Source: Cinnamomum chago (taxonomy: Eukaryota > Streptophyta > Magnoliopsida > Laurales > Lauraceae). Taken from it: DNA of 64,000 nucleotides. The stretch covers positions 19,124,501-19,188,500 of the forward strand of contig CP142456.1 of assembly GCA_038049695.1 (NCBI GenBank), given 5' to 3'. Within the stretch, counting starts at the first letter, position 1; every line of letters begins with the position of its first letter. Shown piece by piece: positions 9,590 through 23,300 of the stretch. The notes under the pieces are model-generated. The model did not search any database. It was not told the origin of the DNA and worked only from the letters and a program-made list of their open reading frames with translations. Made by a program: the position numbers and the translations under genes.

Positions 9590-12328
9590 CTAGGCCGCTT
9601 TTGGGGAATTAAAAGTCAGGAAGAATTTAGGGATGTGCTGAGTGTTTACCCATTCATCTCTTTGAATCTTCCCTTCGAGCTCCCCCGAGACCTCTTTTAC
9701 TAAGAGACGTTGAAGACTAGTGAGGTACTGGATACCCTCTAGGTTCTTCAAATTAGGGCAATAAAACAAACCTACGGACTGAATGCAACTCATTGATTCC
9801 TCTTCAAATTTTATTTGATTTAGTTCAGCCATTTGATCTATGCACAACAGCTTGAGTTGCAAGAAGTGTCTGCGACGGAAGCACAATTCTTTCCCAACAT
9901 ATGCCTTTCGAAGATAAAGTTTCATGAGATTGGGCAATGCTTGCAGTGAAGACAAAGGATCTTCATTCAATTGAGACGAATTTAGAAACACTTTAGTGAG
10001 GTTTTGAAGGGAAACAATCCAGAGAGGTAACCTCGCCAAACGCCCAATTAATATGAGAGTTTCAAGATGAGTTGGAGGAGAAGACAGTGCATCTATATTA
10101 AGAATCTCTTCTTCGCTTGTAGCCTTTACATTCAAGAATCGAAGGCTTTCCATCTTTTGCAATGAGGCACATAGCTCTACCCCATGGTCTCTTTCCACCT
10201 TTGCAATTGTCAACTTTCTTAGCTGGTTCAAGTTTCCAATTTTTTTAACTATTTCATTGTTTGCACCAATCCGTTCTAAAGTTTGTAAGCACTTTAAATT
10301 GCATATTCCATCGGGAGCTTGTGCAAATTTGTGAAAGTAAAAATTGAGAGGCGACAAAGATAGATCATGACGATATGTATAGATATGCCGCAGTTTCTTC
10401 AATTTTTCTACTCCTTTGGGCAGGATATTTATTTTTGACTTCCTAATATCCAATGTCTGTAGATTTTGGAGCCTTCCTATGGATTCTGGAAGCTCTTCAA
10501 CATTTGTATTCCTCAAACTCAAATAGCGTAAATTGAATAACTCCACTAATTCATCTGGCAAACTCTCTATAGGAGAATCTTCTAGATCTAGCACCCTTAA
10601 TAGTTTAAAGCTTGATAAGATGCCACGTAAAGAAAGAGATGAAATGTCTAAGTTGAACAGCTTCAAAGAGCAAAGATGACAATTACTCGGACCAATGTTT
10701 ACAACACTACGGCTCATTGACAAGTAACGGGCCTTTAGGTTCAGAGTCTCCTCTTTTCCATCATTTATGTAGCAAAAGTTCTCTTCGTGGCCAATTGATA
10801 TAGCCAACTCTCGCAGAATATCGTGCATTCGTACCTTTTTAACCAATGGAACACTTCCTACAAATTGTAACATGCTCCTACATACAAGATCCTTGATATA
10901 GTCTACCGCCACCTCCTCTAATGTTAGCCCTCTCCTCTCCTGTATAAAACCTTGGGCAACCCATAACCTAATTAGTCTTTTTTGTGATATTTGGCAATCT
11001 TCAGGAAAGAGGCTGCAATATAAGAAACAGTACTTGAGGTTGTATGGCAAATCGTTAAAACTGAGCAAGAGTATGTTCTTCAACCCTCCCAAATCTTTAT
11101 TATTGCCCAACTGCCAGCTAAGACTAGCTTCCACCATACTCCATTCTAAGCTCGAGTTTTCTTTCATTGACATGAGCCCCCCAATGGTCACAATTGCTAG
11201 TGGTAGCCCCTCACATTTTCGTACTAGGCTTTCTGCATATGGCTTTAAATGCGGAGGACATCTTTTGTTTGAAAATGCTTTGCTACAAAAGAGGACGAAA
11301 GCATCGTCATTGCCCAGATGCCCAAGGCGAAGAATATTTTCAACTCCGAAAGATGATGCCAAATCATCCATCCGTGTTGTGATGATGACTCTGCCTCCAC
11401 ATCCATTATCTGGCAATGCAAGTTGTATGTGTTGCCATACAATTACTTTCCATACATCATCTAAAACAATGACGTACCTTTTTCTCTGCAAGTACCTGAT
11501 GAGCATCTCGCTAATTTCGATGGTATCCATTTCAGCAACACCATTTGGAATAGGCTCATCTGTAGATTTGCATAGGTCCTTCATCAAGTTTCGTAGGAGC
11601 TCGTCAACTTTGTAAGTCTGGGAAACCGTGATCCACGCATGGCAATCAAAGTGGCTCTTCACCATTGAGTGGTTATAAACTTTTGTAACAAGAGTGGTCT
11701 TGCCAAGGCCACCCATTCCCACCACGGACAGCACCACACGTTCTGGCACTTGATCTGATTCTGTCAGCCGGTTGATTAGGAAATTCTTGCTTTCCTCAAT
11801 TCCCACAATGTCAACATCTGGGATCAAACGCGCTTGTTGTCTTAAATGTCGCCAATTTTCACCACCACCACCACCATCATCATTTGTGTTTAATGTCGAT
11901 CCTACTTCTGGGAGGCAATAACGTTTGTACCGCTCTGAAATCTCGTGAATCTCAGACTTGATTGCTTGCAGCTCAGAGGCAATCTTGCGCTTGTGAGAGT
12001 AACGCTTTGGGAGGAGAACGGTCTTCACGAGAGTTCTTCGTAGTAGTCCTTTGTCTGCCTGTAGTCGAATCTCAGCAATATGATACATGTACTTGTCAAT
12101 GATATCCTCAACCTTGTAGGTGATCTCTCTTACTTGCCCCACCCATGTTTGCACTCCATCATCATCCGTATCTCTTATCTTTCTTCTATCTGCAACCTTC
12201 AAGAAAGAAAGCATGCTCTCCAGCTCGAACTGGATTTCTTCTATCTTCAATTCTCGGAAAAGAGACGCTTCGCGCTGCATAAGAGAAGTCAGGGATTGAA
12301 GCAAGATACCCAACGCAGCGTCCGCCAT
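9590..12328 (-). CDS. RPM1-like CC-NBS-LRR disease-resistance protein
   Basis: A single 912-codon exon encoding an intracellular immune receptor of the coiled-coil NLR (CNL) class, which detects pathogen effectors and triggers defence. Domains in order: Rx-type N-terminal coiled coil (about 5-140, with EDIID near 74-78, the EDVID-motif position); NB-ARC with P-loop GMGGLGKTT (about 204-212), RNBS-A FDCHAWITVSQ, kinase-2 YVIVLDDVW (about 285-293), RNBS-B GGRVIITTR, GLPL motif CEGLPLAIVTIGG (about 372-384), RNBS-D CFLYCSLFPEDCQI and the MHD switch VRMHDILREL (MHD at about 501-503); then leucine-rich repeats from about 540 to the end. All ATP-binding motifs are intact and the length fits the RPM1 group (about 900-930 residues). 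A polyglycine patch (GGGGG near 152) comes from a CCA-repeat in the DNA. The start at 12328 (MADAALG) is the typical CNL beginning. No intron or stop interrupts it. Confidence 0.95.
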   Translation of the reverse strand: MADAALGILLQSLTSLMQREASLFRELKIEEIQFELESMLSFLKVADRRKIRDTDDDGVQTWVGQVREITYKVEDIIDKYMYHIAEIRLQADKGLLRRTLVKTVLLPKRYSHKRKIASELQAIKSEIHEISERYKRYCLPEVGSTLNTNDDGGGGGENWRHLRQQARLIPDVDIVGIEESKNFLINRLTESDQVPERVVLSVVGMGGLGKTTLVTKVYNHSMVKSHFDCHAWITVSQTYKVDELLRNLMKDLCKSTDEPIPNGVAEMDTIEISEMLIRYLQRKRYVIVLDDVWKVIVWQHIQLALPDNGCGGRVIITTRMDDLASSFGVENILRLGHLGNDDAFVLFCSKAFSNKRCPPHLKPYAESLVRKCEGLPLAIVTIGGLMSMKENSSLEWSMVEASLSWQLGNNKDLGGLKNILLLSFNDLPYNLKYCFLYCSLFPEDCQISQKRLIRLWVAQGFIQERRGLTLEEVAVDYIKDLVCRSMLQFVGSVPLVKKVRMHDILRELAISIGHEENFCYINDGKEETLNLKARYLSMSRSVVNIGPSNCHLCSLKLFNLDISSLSLRGILSSFKLLRVLDLEDSPIESLPDELVELFNLRYLSLRNTNVEELPESIGRLQNLQTLDIRKSKINILPKGVEKLKKLRHIYTYRHDLSLSPLNFYFHKFAQAPDGICNLKCLQTLERIGANNEIVKKIGNLNQLRKLTIAKVERDHGVELCASLQKMESLRFLNVKATSEEEILNIDALSSPPTHLETLILIGRLARLPLWIVSLQNLTKVFLNSSQLNEDPLSSLQALPNLMKLYLRKAYVGKELCFRRRHFLQLKLLCIDQMAELNQIKFEEESMSCIQSVGLFYCPNLKNLEGIQYLTSLQRLLVKEVSGELEGKIQRDEWVNTQHIPKFFLTFNSPKAA

Positions 12329-12740
12329 ATTTGTTTTGCTCTTACTTTTTTCTCACAATACAATACAGTCTTCTATTAAGGCCAATGACGCCAGGCTATA
12401 AAAGATTGCATTTGAGCCCATCGATTTTGTAAGAGCTGGCTTCCAACGTGGCTCCATTACTGGTGCCCTAAATTGAGATAGATGGAGGTTCTTAATTCTC
12501 TAAAAAGGTTTGGACATGTTGATGGACTTGCGCCATCGACTTGTTGAGGGCTCAGGAACGATCTGGGCCGTTTCTCTGAGCCTGGTTTCATTCATGTGTG
12601 TTGTTTAATGGATGTGGAGGCTGCATATTACTCTTCATCAATCATGGAATGATTTTCTTTGTGCCGCCCAACCACAATACTAAATGGGATGCTTTTGTTG
12701 GCTTGTATTCATCATCCATCTTATATTAGAGACTCAAGCT
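12329..12740. other. upstream region of the NLR gene
   Basis: Presumed promoter and 5' untranslated region of the minus-strand NLR. No specific element could be assigned with confidence. Confidence 0.5.
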
Positions 12741-13170
12741 GCTAGCATGGCCCACATGGACTACTGTGTCCAGGTCATGGTTTCATCATCCATTAAACCG
12801 ATCAAGAAGGCATTGACCTGGACGACCCAAGGGCATAAAACAAAGTTAAAAAGAAAAATTAAATGATAATTAGGCTGTGCAACTTGGCTTAAAAAATCCT
12901 TGCAAAAACTTTGTTGACTTCTTTTTCATCATCCATCAAAATCAATGAATAAAAAAAGTTGCTAGCATGGCCCACCGTGACAACCGGATGCATGAACTAG
13001 TGTGCCCAGCTGGATCCATTTCCAAGTCTCTTCTCATTAATCAATCAAACAGATCCAAGGGGCATTGACTTGAACGACCCAATGAAGGGTATAAAAAAAA
13101 TTAAATTAAAAATAAGAATTTTAAATGATAATTAGCCTGTGCAGCTTGGCTTATAAAATCCTCATAAAGA
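12741..13170. repeat. two-copy direct repeat, period about 220 bp
   Basis: GCTAGCATGGCCCAC occurs at 12741 and 12961. Each is followed by matching words in the same order (cattgacttggacgaccca, ggcataaaa, aatgataattagg/cctgtgca, cttggctta). The copies are diverged, so this is an old duplication in NLR upstream DNA. Confidence 0.7.
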
Positions 13171-14541
13171 TTTTGGTCTTCCATTTGTGCCCACTGCTGC
13201 ATAGGTTCATCTCATAAACCCAATGGGGGTCATTCATGCCTACAACGTGGTGCTATCGACCGCAAAGTTAAAAGTTATAACCAGGGAAATCATTCATTGG
13301 ACAATCCAAATCCAATTCGTCCCCTACTGGATCCATAGTGGCAGTAAAGCTTGTTTTTAAGGAGGGCTATAATATTTGATGGCAGTCTTGCAAGGGAAAA
13401 TTCAAATAAGGCCTTAAAATTTTATTTTATTTTGAAAAGGGACACAAGTTTCAAAACTTTTCAAATTAATACCTATGACATCCGGCCATTTAAAAGCATG
13501 TTATGGCGATTTTCTTTAAATACTTAAATTATTCTACATTTCGAGCCATGACATGATTTCAATAGCCACTATATGCAATAAATAGCCATCGGAACACTTG
13601 TTGTCCTTGATCACCACGAGGGAACCAGTGAATAAAATGAAGAGAAGTAAACAGAGAGTTTTATTTCAATTTCAATGGAGGGTAACTAGGGTGCTTTAAA
13701 AAAAAAAAAAAGAGAGAAAAAAAGTTCCCAAATAATAGCTTTAAATGAAGGATGTGCTTAATTAAAACCTTTCGAGAAAACTCAATGACTAATTTGAAAA
13801 GTCTTAAAACTTATGTCTTTTTTTTTTTTTTTTTTTTTTTTGTGAAATAAGGTTAAAACTTAAAGACCTTATTTGAAATTATCCCCTTTTCCAATCCTGC
13901 CAACTTTCCTATGGCTCGGGTCGCCCCCTTTGGCTGGGTACAAAAATAAAATAAAATATTACCGTCAAACAATATACTGCACCATACCAAACAATGCCAT
14001 CTCACAAATGACTTCCCAGAAAGGTTCAACACCAACTGCAGGAAACAATATACTGAATTTTTTTAAACCGGAAAAGATGCATCTTCTAGTTCATCCTATC
14101 ACAACTCAGTTTCATCCTTGTTCTAAACCTAACCTAACCAAAGTCTACTCAGAATATAAACTGTCCCTGCCGTCTAGAGGACTGTGAAAAGGAATTTTTT
14201 TTGTGCCAACTCATTCACCAAAGATTTTCATAGTTGTCCAAACCCTAACTGTTGATCAATCCAAGGGCCTACAAAACTCAAGACTAGTGTAAATTTTGGT
14301 AAAAGATAATTTACGGGTTGGTGGGTGTTCGGAGTTTAGATTGATCATAGAAAGACCAGATTGGCTCCACAAGACTGCATACAATCTAGATGAGCCTTAA
14401 CAGCCGAAAATACCTTCAATCAAATATACATGTACTTGTGAAATTGTCTACATCCAGAAATACAGGAAAACCATGTACTAACGGCAACATGATCTTTTAA
14501 GCTATACCAATGGATAAATAAGTAATACAAACATACCAAAT
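13171..14541. other. intergenic DNA between NLR and PFD4
   Basis: AT-rich, with a poly-A run near 13698 and a long poly-T run near 13820-13842. The last few hundred bases would hold the 3' untranslated region of the minus-strand prefoldin gene. No further gene seen. Confidence 0.5.
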
Positions 14542-14802
14542 TTAATCCTCCTCCAAATTGATGGAGTCCTTAAACTTCCCATACAAAATCTTCTTCAAAT
14601 CGGCCATCTGTGCAAGTACGGAGTCCTTCTCTTCTTCTAACTTCTCCAGAGATTTAGTTGTCTCTTCTTTCATCGTTTCCAGTCTGTTCTCCACTTCCTC
14701 CCGTGGCACGTGAGTGAAAACTTCCCCTATTTGGAATCTCACCACATCCTCATCTGACAAAATCAGTTCATTGCTTGCATCCTCCAAATTGTCATTGGTC
14801 TC
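14542..14802 (-). CDS. PFD4: PFD4 exon 3
   Basis: Follows a ttctgcag acceptor, opens with [15 protein letters not shown] and ends at TAA 14542-14544. It encodes the beta hairpin and the C-terminal helix. The frame is phase 0 with exon 2. Confidence 0.93.
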   Translation of the reverse strand, partial: ETNDNLEDASNELILSDEDVVRFQIGEVFTHVPREEVENRLETMKEETTKSLEKLEEEKDSVLAQMADLKKILYGKFKDSINLEED

Positions 14803-17800
14803 CTGCAGAAAACAAACCTGTTAAGCACTTAAGCCATCTACAAGAAGAACAAATTGATGTCGGAGTGGAAGGCTTCTTTCTAGGTGAATATTGGCAATTG
14901 ATTATATTCCCTTCTTGTTGGGATGTCTGTCTATTTGCAGTAAAAGGAAAACAAATAAAAAAAAATACCGGAAATAATTGAGAGAATATATTTCATTGAT
15001 TTTGCTGGATACAGTGGCACAAAGACAATCCAGACGACATTTCTAACACCAAAAGCATTTCCAGCATCTAATGCTACAAAAATTAGATTAAAGAAAAAGG
15101 CAGAAAGATATTCACAGAAAGTTTAAAGGCCTTTTGTATAGATTTTGCTTTGAGTTCAAATTTGAAACTCTGACATTGTCTTTTGCTTTGAAGCTCTCTC
15201 TTTGATTTTCTGCTTTTGGAGATTTCACATACGTACCTTCAAACTTTCCGCAGTTTGGGGTCATGCCAAGGACAAAATTTGTCCAGTTCGCATCATGCAC
15301 AGGATGTGACTATTTTTTCCCAGTTCACTACCCATAGGGGATGTTAGGAACTTCCTTGTCAATAACTCCTTGTGACAAACCTGTGGAGTCCATGTAATGA
15401 ACTCATAAACATTTTAGCACTTCAATGTCATGCAAAAGATGAGTTTTCACAGCCCGGGGCCGGCAGGTTAAGGTCTTACCGATGATGCATTTTGGCCCAT
15501 TGGCATCATGCTCAGATTTTCTTTTTTTGTCCTGGCTTAGTACTCAGAGGGTTTCTCTGTAAGCTTCAAGCACTGTGGTTGTCAAGTTCTACCCCCGAGG
15601 ATTGTTGAACTGGTTTTTGAACTATTATTAGAGTGTAATGAACATCTTTTAACTTCATTATTGAGAACATTGACCAGTTCTTCTGATTCACAGGAGATCA
15701 TTGTCACTGGATCCATTTAGGGATTGACCCTTTTCAGCCTACCCAAAGGGTCATGGGGTACTCAAAAGTAGTGCCAGAATTTTCTGATTTGCAGTGTCGG
15801 CTTTGAATCCTACAGCAGAGTGTTTGGCAGATCGATAACAAATTTTTTTAAAGTTCTTTTAAGCTTTTTGTGTGTACCCATGAACAGATCACAGTTGCCG
15901 ATGCATTGCATCACGTGTAGACCAAAGTGATGCAAATCCAGTTTAATTTCTCATTTTATTATTGAGTTGTAATTGGGATAACATATCCCAATTACAACTC
16001 AATAATAAAATGAGAAATTAAATTGGATTTGCATCGCTTGGGTCCCATGTGTGATGCCTGCATCAGTTCCAAGAACGTGTCAGATTTGTAATATGTTGAT
16101 CTCGTGAAACTGGAGTGACAAAGGGCATATCGTTTTCACTGTATTATGTGAGTGCCCTGCAACTGGAATAAGAAACAGCATAACACTTTTTGTTCCTTCG
16201 TGTTGCTGGGTGTTGACTTTTGTTCGATTATAGCTGCAGGGAGCTTATTTATTCCATGTGTTTATTGAAATGCAACATGCACATTTCAATACTATTTTGG
16301 AGAACAACATTTATTTATTTTAGGAAGTCTACAGTTCTACATGATAATATTATAAGGTACATACTTATAAAGGCAGTTAATGTTAGATTGTACTCATTCA
16401 GGCATAAGCATTGGAGATCACCTGATAACTAAATTGCCTAAACACATTTCTCATAGGTCAGCAACTTTTAGGTATCTTTTATCAAGCCGACCCTTTCCAG
16501 ATCCAGATATGCTTTCGCTGAAGATATGAGCGTATACTTATCTTCTTCAAGGATAATAATCCTTGAGTAGCTTTCCATTAATGGGCATCGCTTGTTTGTT
16601 TCCATCAACATCACTCAGATTATAAGCACCAAAAAAAAACACACAACATCAACTGTGTACGAAACTTCCCATTTTTCATCAAATATCCTTATTGATTGGT
16701 TGGTCATGACTATGAGAGGGATGGGAGGATATGACACAAAAGGGGAGAAAAAAGGATGATGGCAACTGCAAAACTGCTGCTTCTGCTTCAACACTGCTGC
16801 AAGTATGATGGTATCACACTGTCGTGAAGTTCTTGGGCTTTGGGAAAAAGATAATCCAGCATGAGATGTCCCCAAAATACTTTGGATTGGATTTTGATAA
16901 GCTCCATGTCACTCGTAATGAATGACTGCAGCAAAAGCTTCATCCCCAGAGGAAATGGATGTGGGAAGATGGCACTGGGGGCTTGACAGAAGCATTGTCA
17001 AGGTTCTCCCCTTTAGCGAAATGTGGAATAGAAAAGAGATTGTGGAGTGGGTAGGATAGAGATGGAGAGATAAGGGGGATAGGTCAGGCTTTCACTTGAA
17101 GATTGGCCTCACACCAAACTCGAAACCAAGAGGCAAAGAGATCTCGGAGAGAACTCGAAGAACTTGGGGAAGATCTCAAAACTTGACTTTCATTAATAAT
17201 CAACCATGTGTGTCTATGCCAAGAGGCTTTATATTCTATAGGAAAAGAAATAACGTAGATCTAATCTGGACCATCCAAACACATTGATGGTCAGGATTAA
17301 AACATTTAACTTAAAAGAAAAGGAAAAATCATTTAAGAAACACAACTCTAATAAAATAACTCTAAATAAGACTTGAATTGAATGGGCTTGAATTGAATGG
17401 GCTGAGGCCAAATGGTTGGTTAACCCATGGGGCATCCGTCTGTCTTCCATCAACTACCGCCAAACTCCAATTCAAGAGGCAAAGAGATCTTGGAGAGAAC
17501 TCGAGAAGAACTTGGGGAAGATCTCAAAACTTGACTTTCATTAATAATCGACCATGTCTGTCTATGCCAAGAGGCTTTATATTATATACGAAAACAAATA
17601 GCGTAGATCTAATCTGGACCATTCAAACACATTTTTGTATGAGATTAACACACTAACTTAAAAGAGATATGTCATTTAAAAACACAACTCTAATAATATA
17701 ACTCTAAGTAAGACTTAAATTGAATGGGCTGGCCCCAAATTGTTGGTCGCCCATGGAGCCATGGGTCTGTCCTGCATCAGGGCACCATCAGTCATGGTTT

Positions 17801-20273
17801 TTTGGGCCTAAATTGGCTCACTACATATGACTTTTTTATGTGCTTAAACAGTCCAGGTAGGACATTATTATAATCAGCAGGCCTTGACCTCCAATCACAA
17901 AGAGGGTGTCTCAATATTTCATCAAATTAATTATAGACAATAGAGGGCCATTTGAAGATTATCAAAACGTGCTTTTTCCAAAGCTCTAAGCTCTAAATCC
18001 TTAGGTCCTGAACTTTTACGCGGGAATAGGGAGCTCAGATAATTGATTTATTTGCATCACCCCATAGACATGATCAACAATAATTTGAATGTGGGGCCCT
18101 ACAGATTGTGTGGTCCTCTCAGACAACCTTAAGAGTCATACATATATTTTAAATGAGCTTTGGGTAATCAAAGCATCAATTTCAGTGGAATTCCCTCATG
18201 TTCACATGGAAGTTAATAAAGTGGCAGATTCACTAGCCAAAAAAAGTGGAGAGGGAGACTTCATATATTCTGGCCCTTTCTTTCTACTAGTGTTTCTCTA
18301 GTTCATTTTGTTGCCTTTCCCCATTTATGTATATTGATTATGTACGATCTCAAGCAATAGCTTTTGGCTTTTGTGTGACAGTCCTTTATTTTTATTTTTC
18401 TTATTTCAATGATATCGTTATGTTACTGCTAGAAAAAATAACGTCAGTATAACCAAGGCTTTAAAAATCAGAATCGAAAGAGTCACACCCTAAAGCGCAG
18501 CGACCTTCAAAGATATAGAAACATATTGTAAAAAAATCTAAAAATTTGAAAAAAAATAATAATTTAAACATAAATATGTGATGTCATTTGTTTTTCACTC
18601 AATCAGATTACCAATGCATCTGATCTTTGAATGCTTAATTCTAACACAAAAGTGGGTTTAATCTTCTAAATTCAGTGTAAAAGATTCTAAAAACCCTTCC
18701 AATTCCAAAGCATTTTTCAACAAGAAAATAGAGAAAAATGACGTGAATAATGCCTATTTGACAGGAAATGATCAGAAAGAGTTTTTGTGTGTGCGTGCGC
18801 AGGGGTGGGTGTGTGGATGTTGGGTGGGTGTGGGTGTGGGTGTGGGGGCTGATTTTTTAAAACCATGAGTATGACGAAAGAAAAGGGAAAAGAAGTAAAC
18901 TTGACATGGTGGAAGAGACGTCGAAATATCTAGTTTATCTACCTTCATGTAGTGAACATAGATTTTGGCATCCAAAACAATAAATGAGTAATGAGAAAGA
19001 TGGGTAGAAAAGAAATGAGACAACTTTGATAATGAGATCCACTAGAAGCATGAATACAGTAGCTCCTCCACCTACCAAAGACATTTGTGAACAGATTTCC
19101 TCAAAGACCAGAGTTGCTCTCGCTTCAAACAAGGCCCTCAATCAATCATTAGTACTACCATCTTCATGGATTGCTCTTCAAAAGTCTTCTCGCATTTAAT
19201 CATTTCTTCGACCTGAAGCTCTTTCCGACTCATACACCGACAACATATGTTTTGCACTACTCTTACACATACTATTGGGATTTTCCATTGGGTGGAATAT
19301 TGCCCCTGATGTACTTCTAAGAAAAATCTAGATATCTATTGTACGGTAAATTACCTAGACCTTTAAGAGCATCATATTATAAATTTTCTGTCAACCTCTC
19401 TCACTTCTAAGTAGAAAACTCTAGGACAATTAATGCATATCATATTAATTTCTTTAAATCAATGAACAAAACCCACAAGAAAGCAATTAAAAATTATCAC
19501 TCCAGTCTCCGTTAGTAAAAAATAGTTTACTAATTTAAAGCAGTCAAATTAATACTAATATCCTTCATGTATACTTTTAAAAAATAGCTGAATTTGTGTG
19601 ACATTTAGATGAACCTAAACAAAAGACAAGGGAAAAGAGGCGGAAAATAGTTCCACAAAATGAGCTTGTCGCCACAAGACGTTGAGAGAGAATGATTCTG
19701 CTTCAAGCATCATTGGCTACTTCTAGTTTGAAAATTTTGTATGGGAGAAAAAAGGTGGAAAAAAATATATTATTATCACTCTGTCTATGATGCTTAAGTC
19801 TAGTAAGGATAAGGATTTTACATGCAAAATTCAATTATCAGATGCGATGTGATACAATGTGTTGCCTATTTCAAAGTAACTGATATCTGAGTCTTGTAAC
19901 TCTATGTTGCATGGATTTTTTTTTTTTTTTTAATGCTTAGAAAAAGAAGTTGCGAAGAGACAATAGATACCAGTAAAAAAAGAAAAAAATCTAGCATATG
20001 GAATCTTCTTACCATCAAATAGATGCATGGAGATCTCAACGAAATCTACATATATGGAGTCATTACTGGGAATGGCCTAGACTGTGGAGCTCGCCTGGAG
20101 CATGCAAATGATGGGGGCCCCAGGGTTTGAAAGGTCTCCCTAAGACCCACCTCTAAGCAGAAATGGGGAACCTACTATTCCAATGGCCTCAAAGTTAACG
20201 AAACTCTAGCTTTAGCTAAAGCTAGATAGGAGTCAAAATTTTGCGTGACCAAATTGGGGGTCTGAGTGGGCTG

Positions 20274-20324
<51 letters not shown>

Positions 20325-23300
20325 GTTAAAGTGTAAACTTGTATGATATTGGGCCCAACCCACTTGTATGTTATCAGGCCCAGCCCAAGTGTAAATAGGA
20401 GACTTAGTCATAATGTGTACAGCACGATAGATATTGTCTTTCCATTCTTAGAGATCTAATTAGATCTAATTAGCCTTTTAATTCCTTGATTTGTAGCCTA
20501 ATCTTAGGCATTGTAAAGTCTATTTAAAGAACAGGAATCCATCGATGACAATCATCGAATGTGAGATTTTCACATAACTCTCTCTCTTTCATTCTGGCTA
20601 TGCTTCTGAATGTCATGGTATCAGAGCTCAAGTTCTAGGAGATTTTCTTCATTCTAAGAGATTTCTAAAGCTTCGGTTCTGCTCTTCTCTCTGCGTGGGA
20701 TATCTCTGATCAAGGTGGTCCACCTCTGATCAAATCATTTGTAGCCAGCAATCTACATGATGATGATCGACTATTCTTCAAAGGATTTTTGAAGATTTTT
20801 CTGGATTTTTTCTTCATCGGATCAGGTGCTATTTACTCACTTCTTCCTCTGGCAATTTTGACGTTTTTTCCTCCCAAAGTTTTCATCTCAGCCGTCCAAC
20901 TTTGTGGATATTTCTCCAAATCCAATCAAACTTAGACTAGAGGACACATTTTTGATCTCCTCCAGGATTTTGTCCTCTGATCTGTGATTGGATCACGTTG
21001 GGGTGCCCACGCATCTCTCCTGCTCTGGATCTCAAGGTCGTCAGGCTTCTTTTTTTGTTGTGGTGAAGCCATTTTTGCTACATCTTTCTCTGTGTTCTCT
21101 TATCCACTACCACTGTTTTTTTTTTAGTACAAACATCTCAGTTATTTTGCTCTTCTGTGATTGTTTGGTGCTACACTACTTTGGTTTTTTTACTCTCTGG
21201 TGGTTGTTTGGGTATCTTCAAGTGGTTTTTTCTTCTGCTGGTAGTAGGATTGCTGAATATATCTGCATTAATAGTTATGGAGAAAGGAGATATTAAGTTA
21301 ACCAAGTTTAATGGTAAAAACTATACCACTTGGGCTTTTCAATTTCAAATTTACCTTAAGGGTAAAGAACTCTGGGGTCATATTGATGATTCAGATCCCA
21401 TACCTACTGATGACAAGCTCTTAGCTCAATGGGAGGTTAAAGATTGGCAGATCATGACCTGGATATTGGGGTCCGTCGATACACAGTTTATCCTGAACCT
21501 TCGCCCATACAAGACTGCCAAAGAAATGTGGCTCTATTTAAAAAAGATATATTTGCAGGAAAATACTGCTCGCAGGTTTCATTTAGAACATCAAATCTCG
21601 CAGTTTGTTCAAGGGACCTTGTCCATACAGGATTACTACTCTCAGTTTACAAGTCTGTGGACTAATTACGCTGAGATAATTTATGCTGACCTTCCTGCTA
21701 CCTCCTTAGCCTCTATTCAAGCGATCCATCAGACGAGTCAGCGGGATCAGTTTCTGATGAAGTTAAGGCCACAATTTGAAACTGTCCGGTCCAACTTAAT
21801 GAGCAGGGTGCCATCCCCCTCACTCGAATCATGTCTGGGCGAACTCCTTAGAGAGGAACAGCGCTTGGTGACTCAGACGGGTCTTACACAGAATGCTCCT
21901 CAGGCTGTTCCTATCGATGTTGCTTATGTTGCCAGGGGTAAGCCTCAAGGCCGGGACATGAGCAAGGTCAAATGCTTTTGCTGCCACAAACTCGGACATG
22001 TTTCCACTCAGTGCGACAAGAAGTTTTGTTCCTACTGCAAAACCAAAGGTCATGTTCTTCCGGAATGCCGGACGCGACCTCAGAATCGAGCACAGCAACA
22101 GAAAGCCTACTCTGCTCATCTTCCTGATGCTTCTTCACCAGTCATGCCTGCACCACCTGCTGCCACTTCTTCTTCTACCCTCACTCCTGAAATGGTCCAG
22201 CAAATGATCATAAATGCTTTCTCTGCACTTGGCCTATCAGGTAATCCAAAATCTTCAGTATCCACCTGGTATATTGATTCAGGGGCCTCCAATCGCATGA
22301 CACACTCTCCTACCAATATGACTCATATTAGGAAGTATGATGGAGACCTCTGCATCAATACTGCTGATGGTGGCAGTATCCCCATTTCTGCTGTTGGACA
22401 GGTTCCTCACTCCTTACCCTTGCATAATGTTTTTCTTTCCCCTCGCTTAACCACAAATTTGTTATCAGTTGGTCAACTTGTTGATAGTAATTGCTCCATC
22501 TTGTTTTCTCGCTCTGGTTGTGTTGTACAGGATCAAGTATCGGGGAAGGTGCTAGCGAAGGGCCCTAAGCAGGGACGGCTATTTCCCCTCCAGATTTCGT
22601 CAAAAGAAAAGCTCCCTTCGGAGTCTGCTTTGTTTTCCCATTTAAGTCATAATAAATGCCAGTTGTGGCATAATCGTTTAGGACATCCTAATTCCAAAAC
22701 TTTGATGTTTTTTATTAAATTCTGGTTTAATTAATGACAATAAAGTTTCTTTTAAGGATGTTTCATTTAATTGTGATAGCTGCAAGATGGGGAAAGGGAA
22801 AACCCTTCCGTTTCCTATTCATGATTCTTTAGCAATGAAATGTTTTGATATTGTTCATAGTGATGTGTGGGGTATTGCACCCGTTCTTTCTCATTCTCAT
22901 TATAAATACTTTGTTACATTCATTGATGATTATAGTCGTTTTATGTGGATTTATTTTTAGCATGCTAAGTCTGATGTTTTCTCGGTTTTTAAAGTTTTCT
23001 TGTCTTATGTTGAGAATCAATTTTCCACTACCATTAAAATTCTTCGGTCTGATTCAGGGGGGGAGTATGTTTCTACGGATTTTCAAACATTTTTGCAATC
23101 CAAAGGCATTATCTCCCAGCGATCTTGTCCTTACACCCCCCAACAAAATGGTGTGTCTGAACGAAAAAACCGACATCTTTTGGATATTGCTCGTTCCCTT
23201 TTGTTAGCATCTTCTGTTCCAACTAGGTTTTGGCCCGAAGCCCTCTCAACCGCTGTGCATGTCATCAATCGCCTACCTTCATCTAGATTAGACAACCAGA

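Noticed and set aside
11034-11615. 193-codon plus-strand open frame
   Set aside because: Antisense shadow of the NLR NB-ARC coding region.
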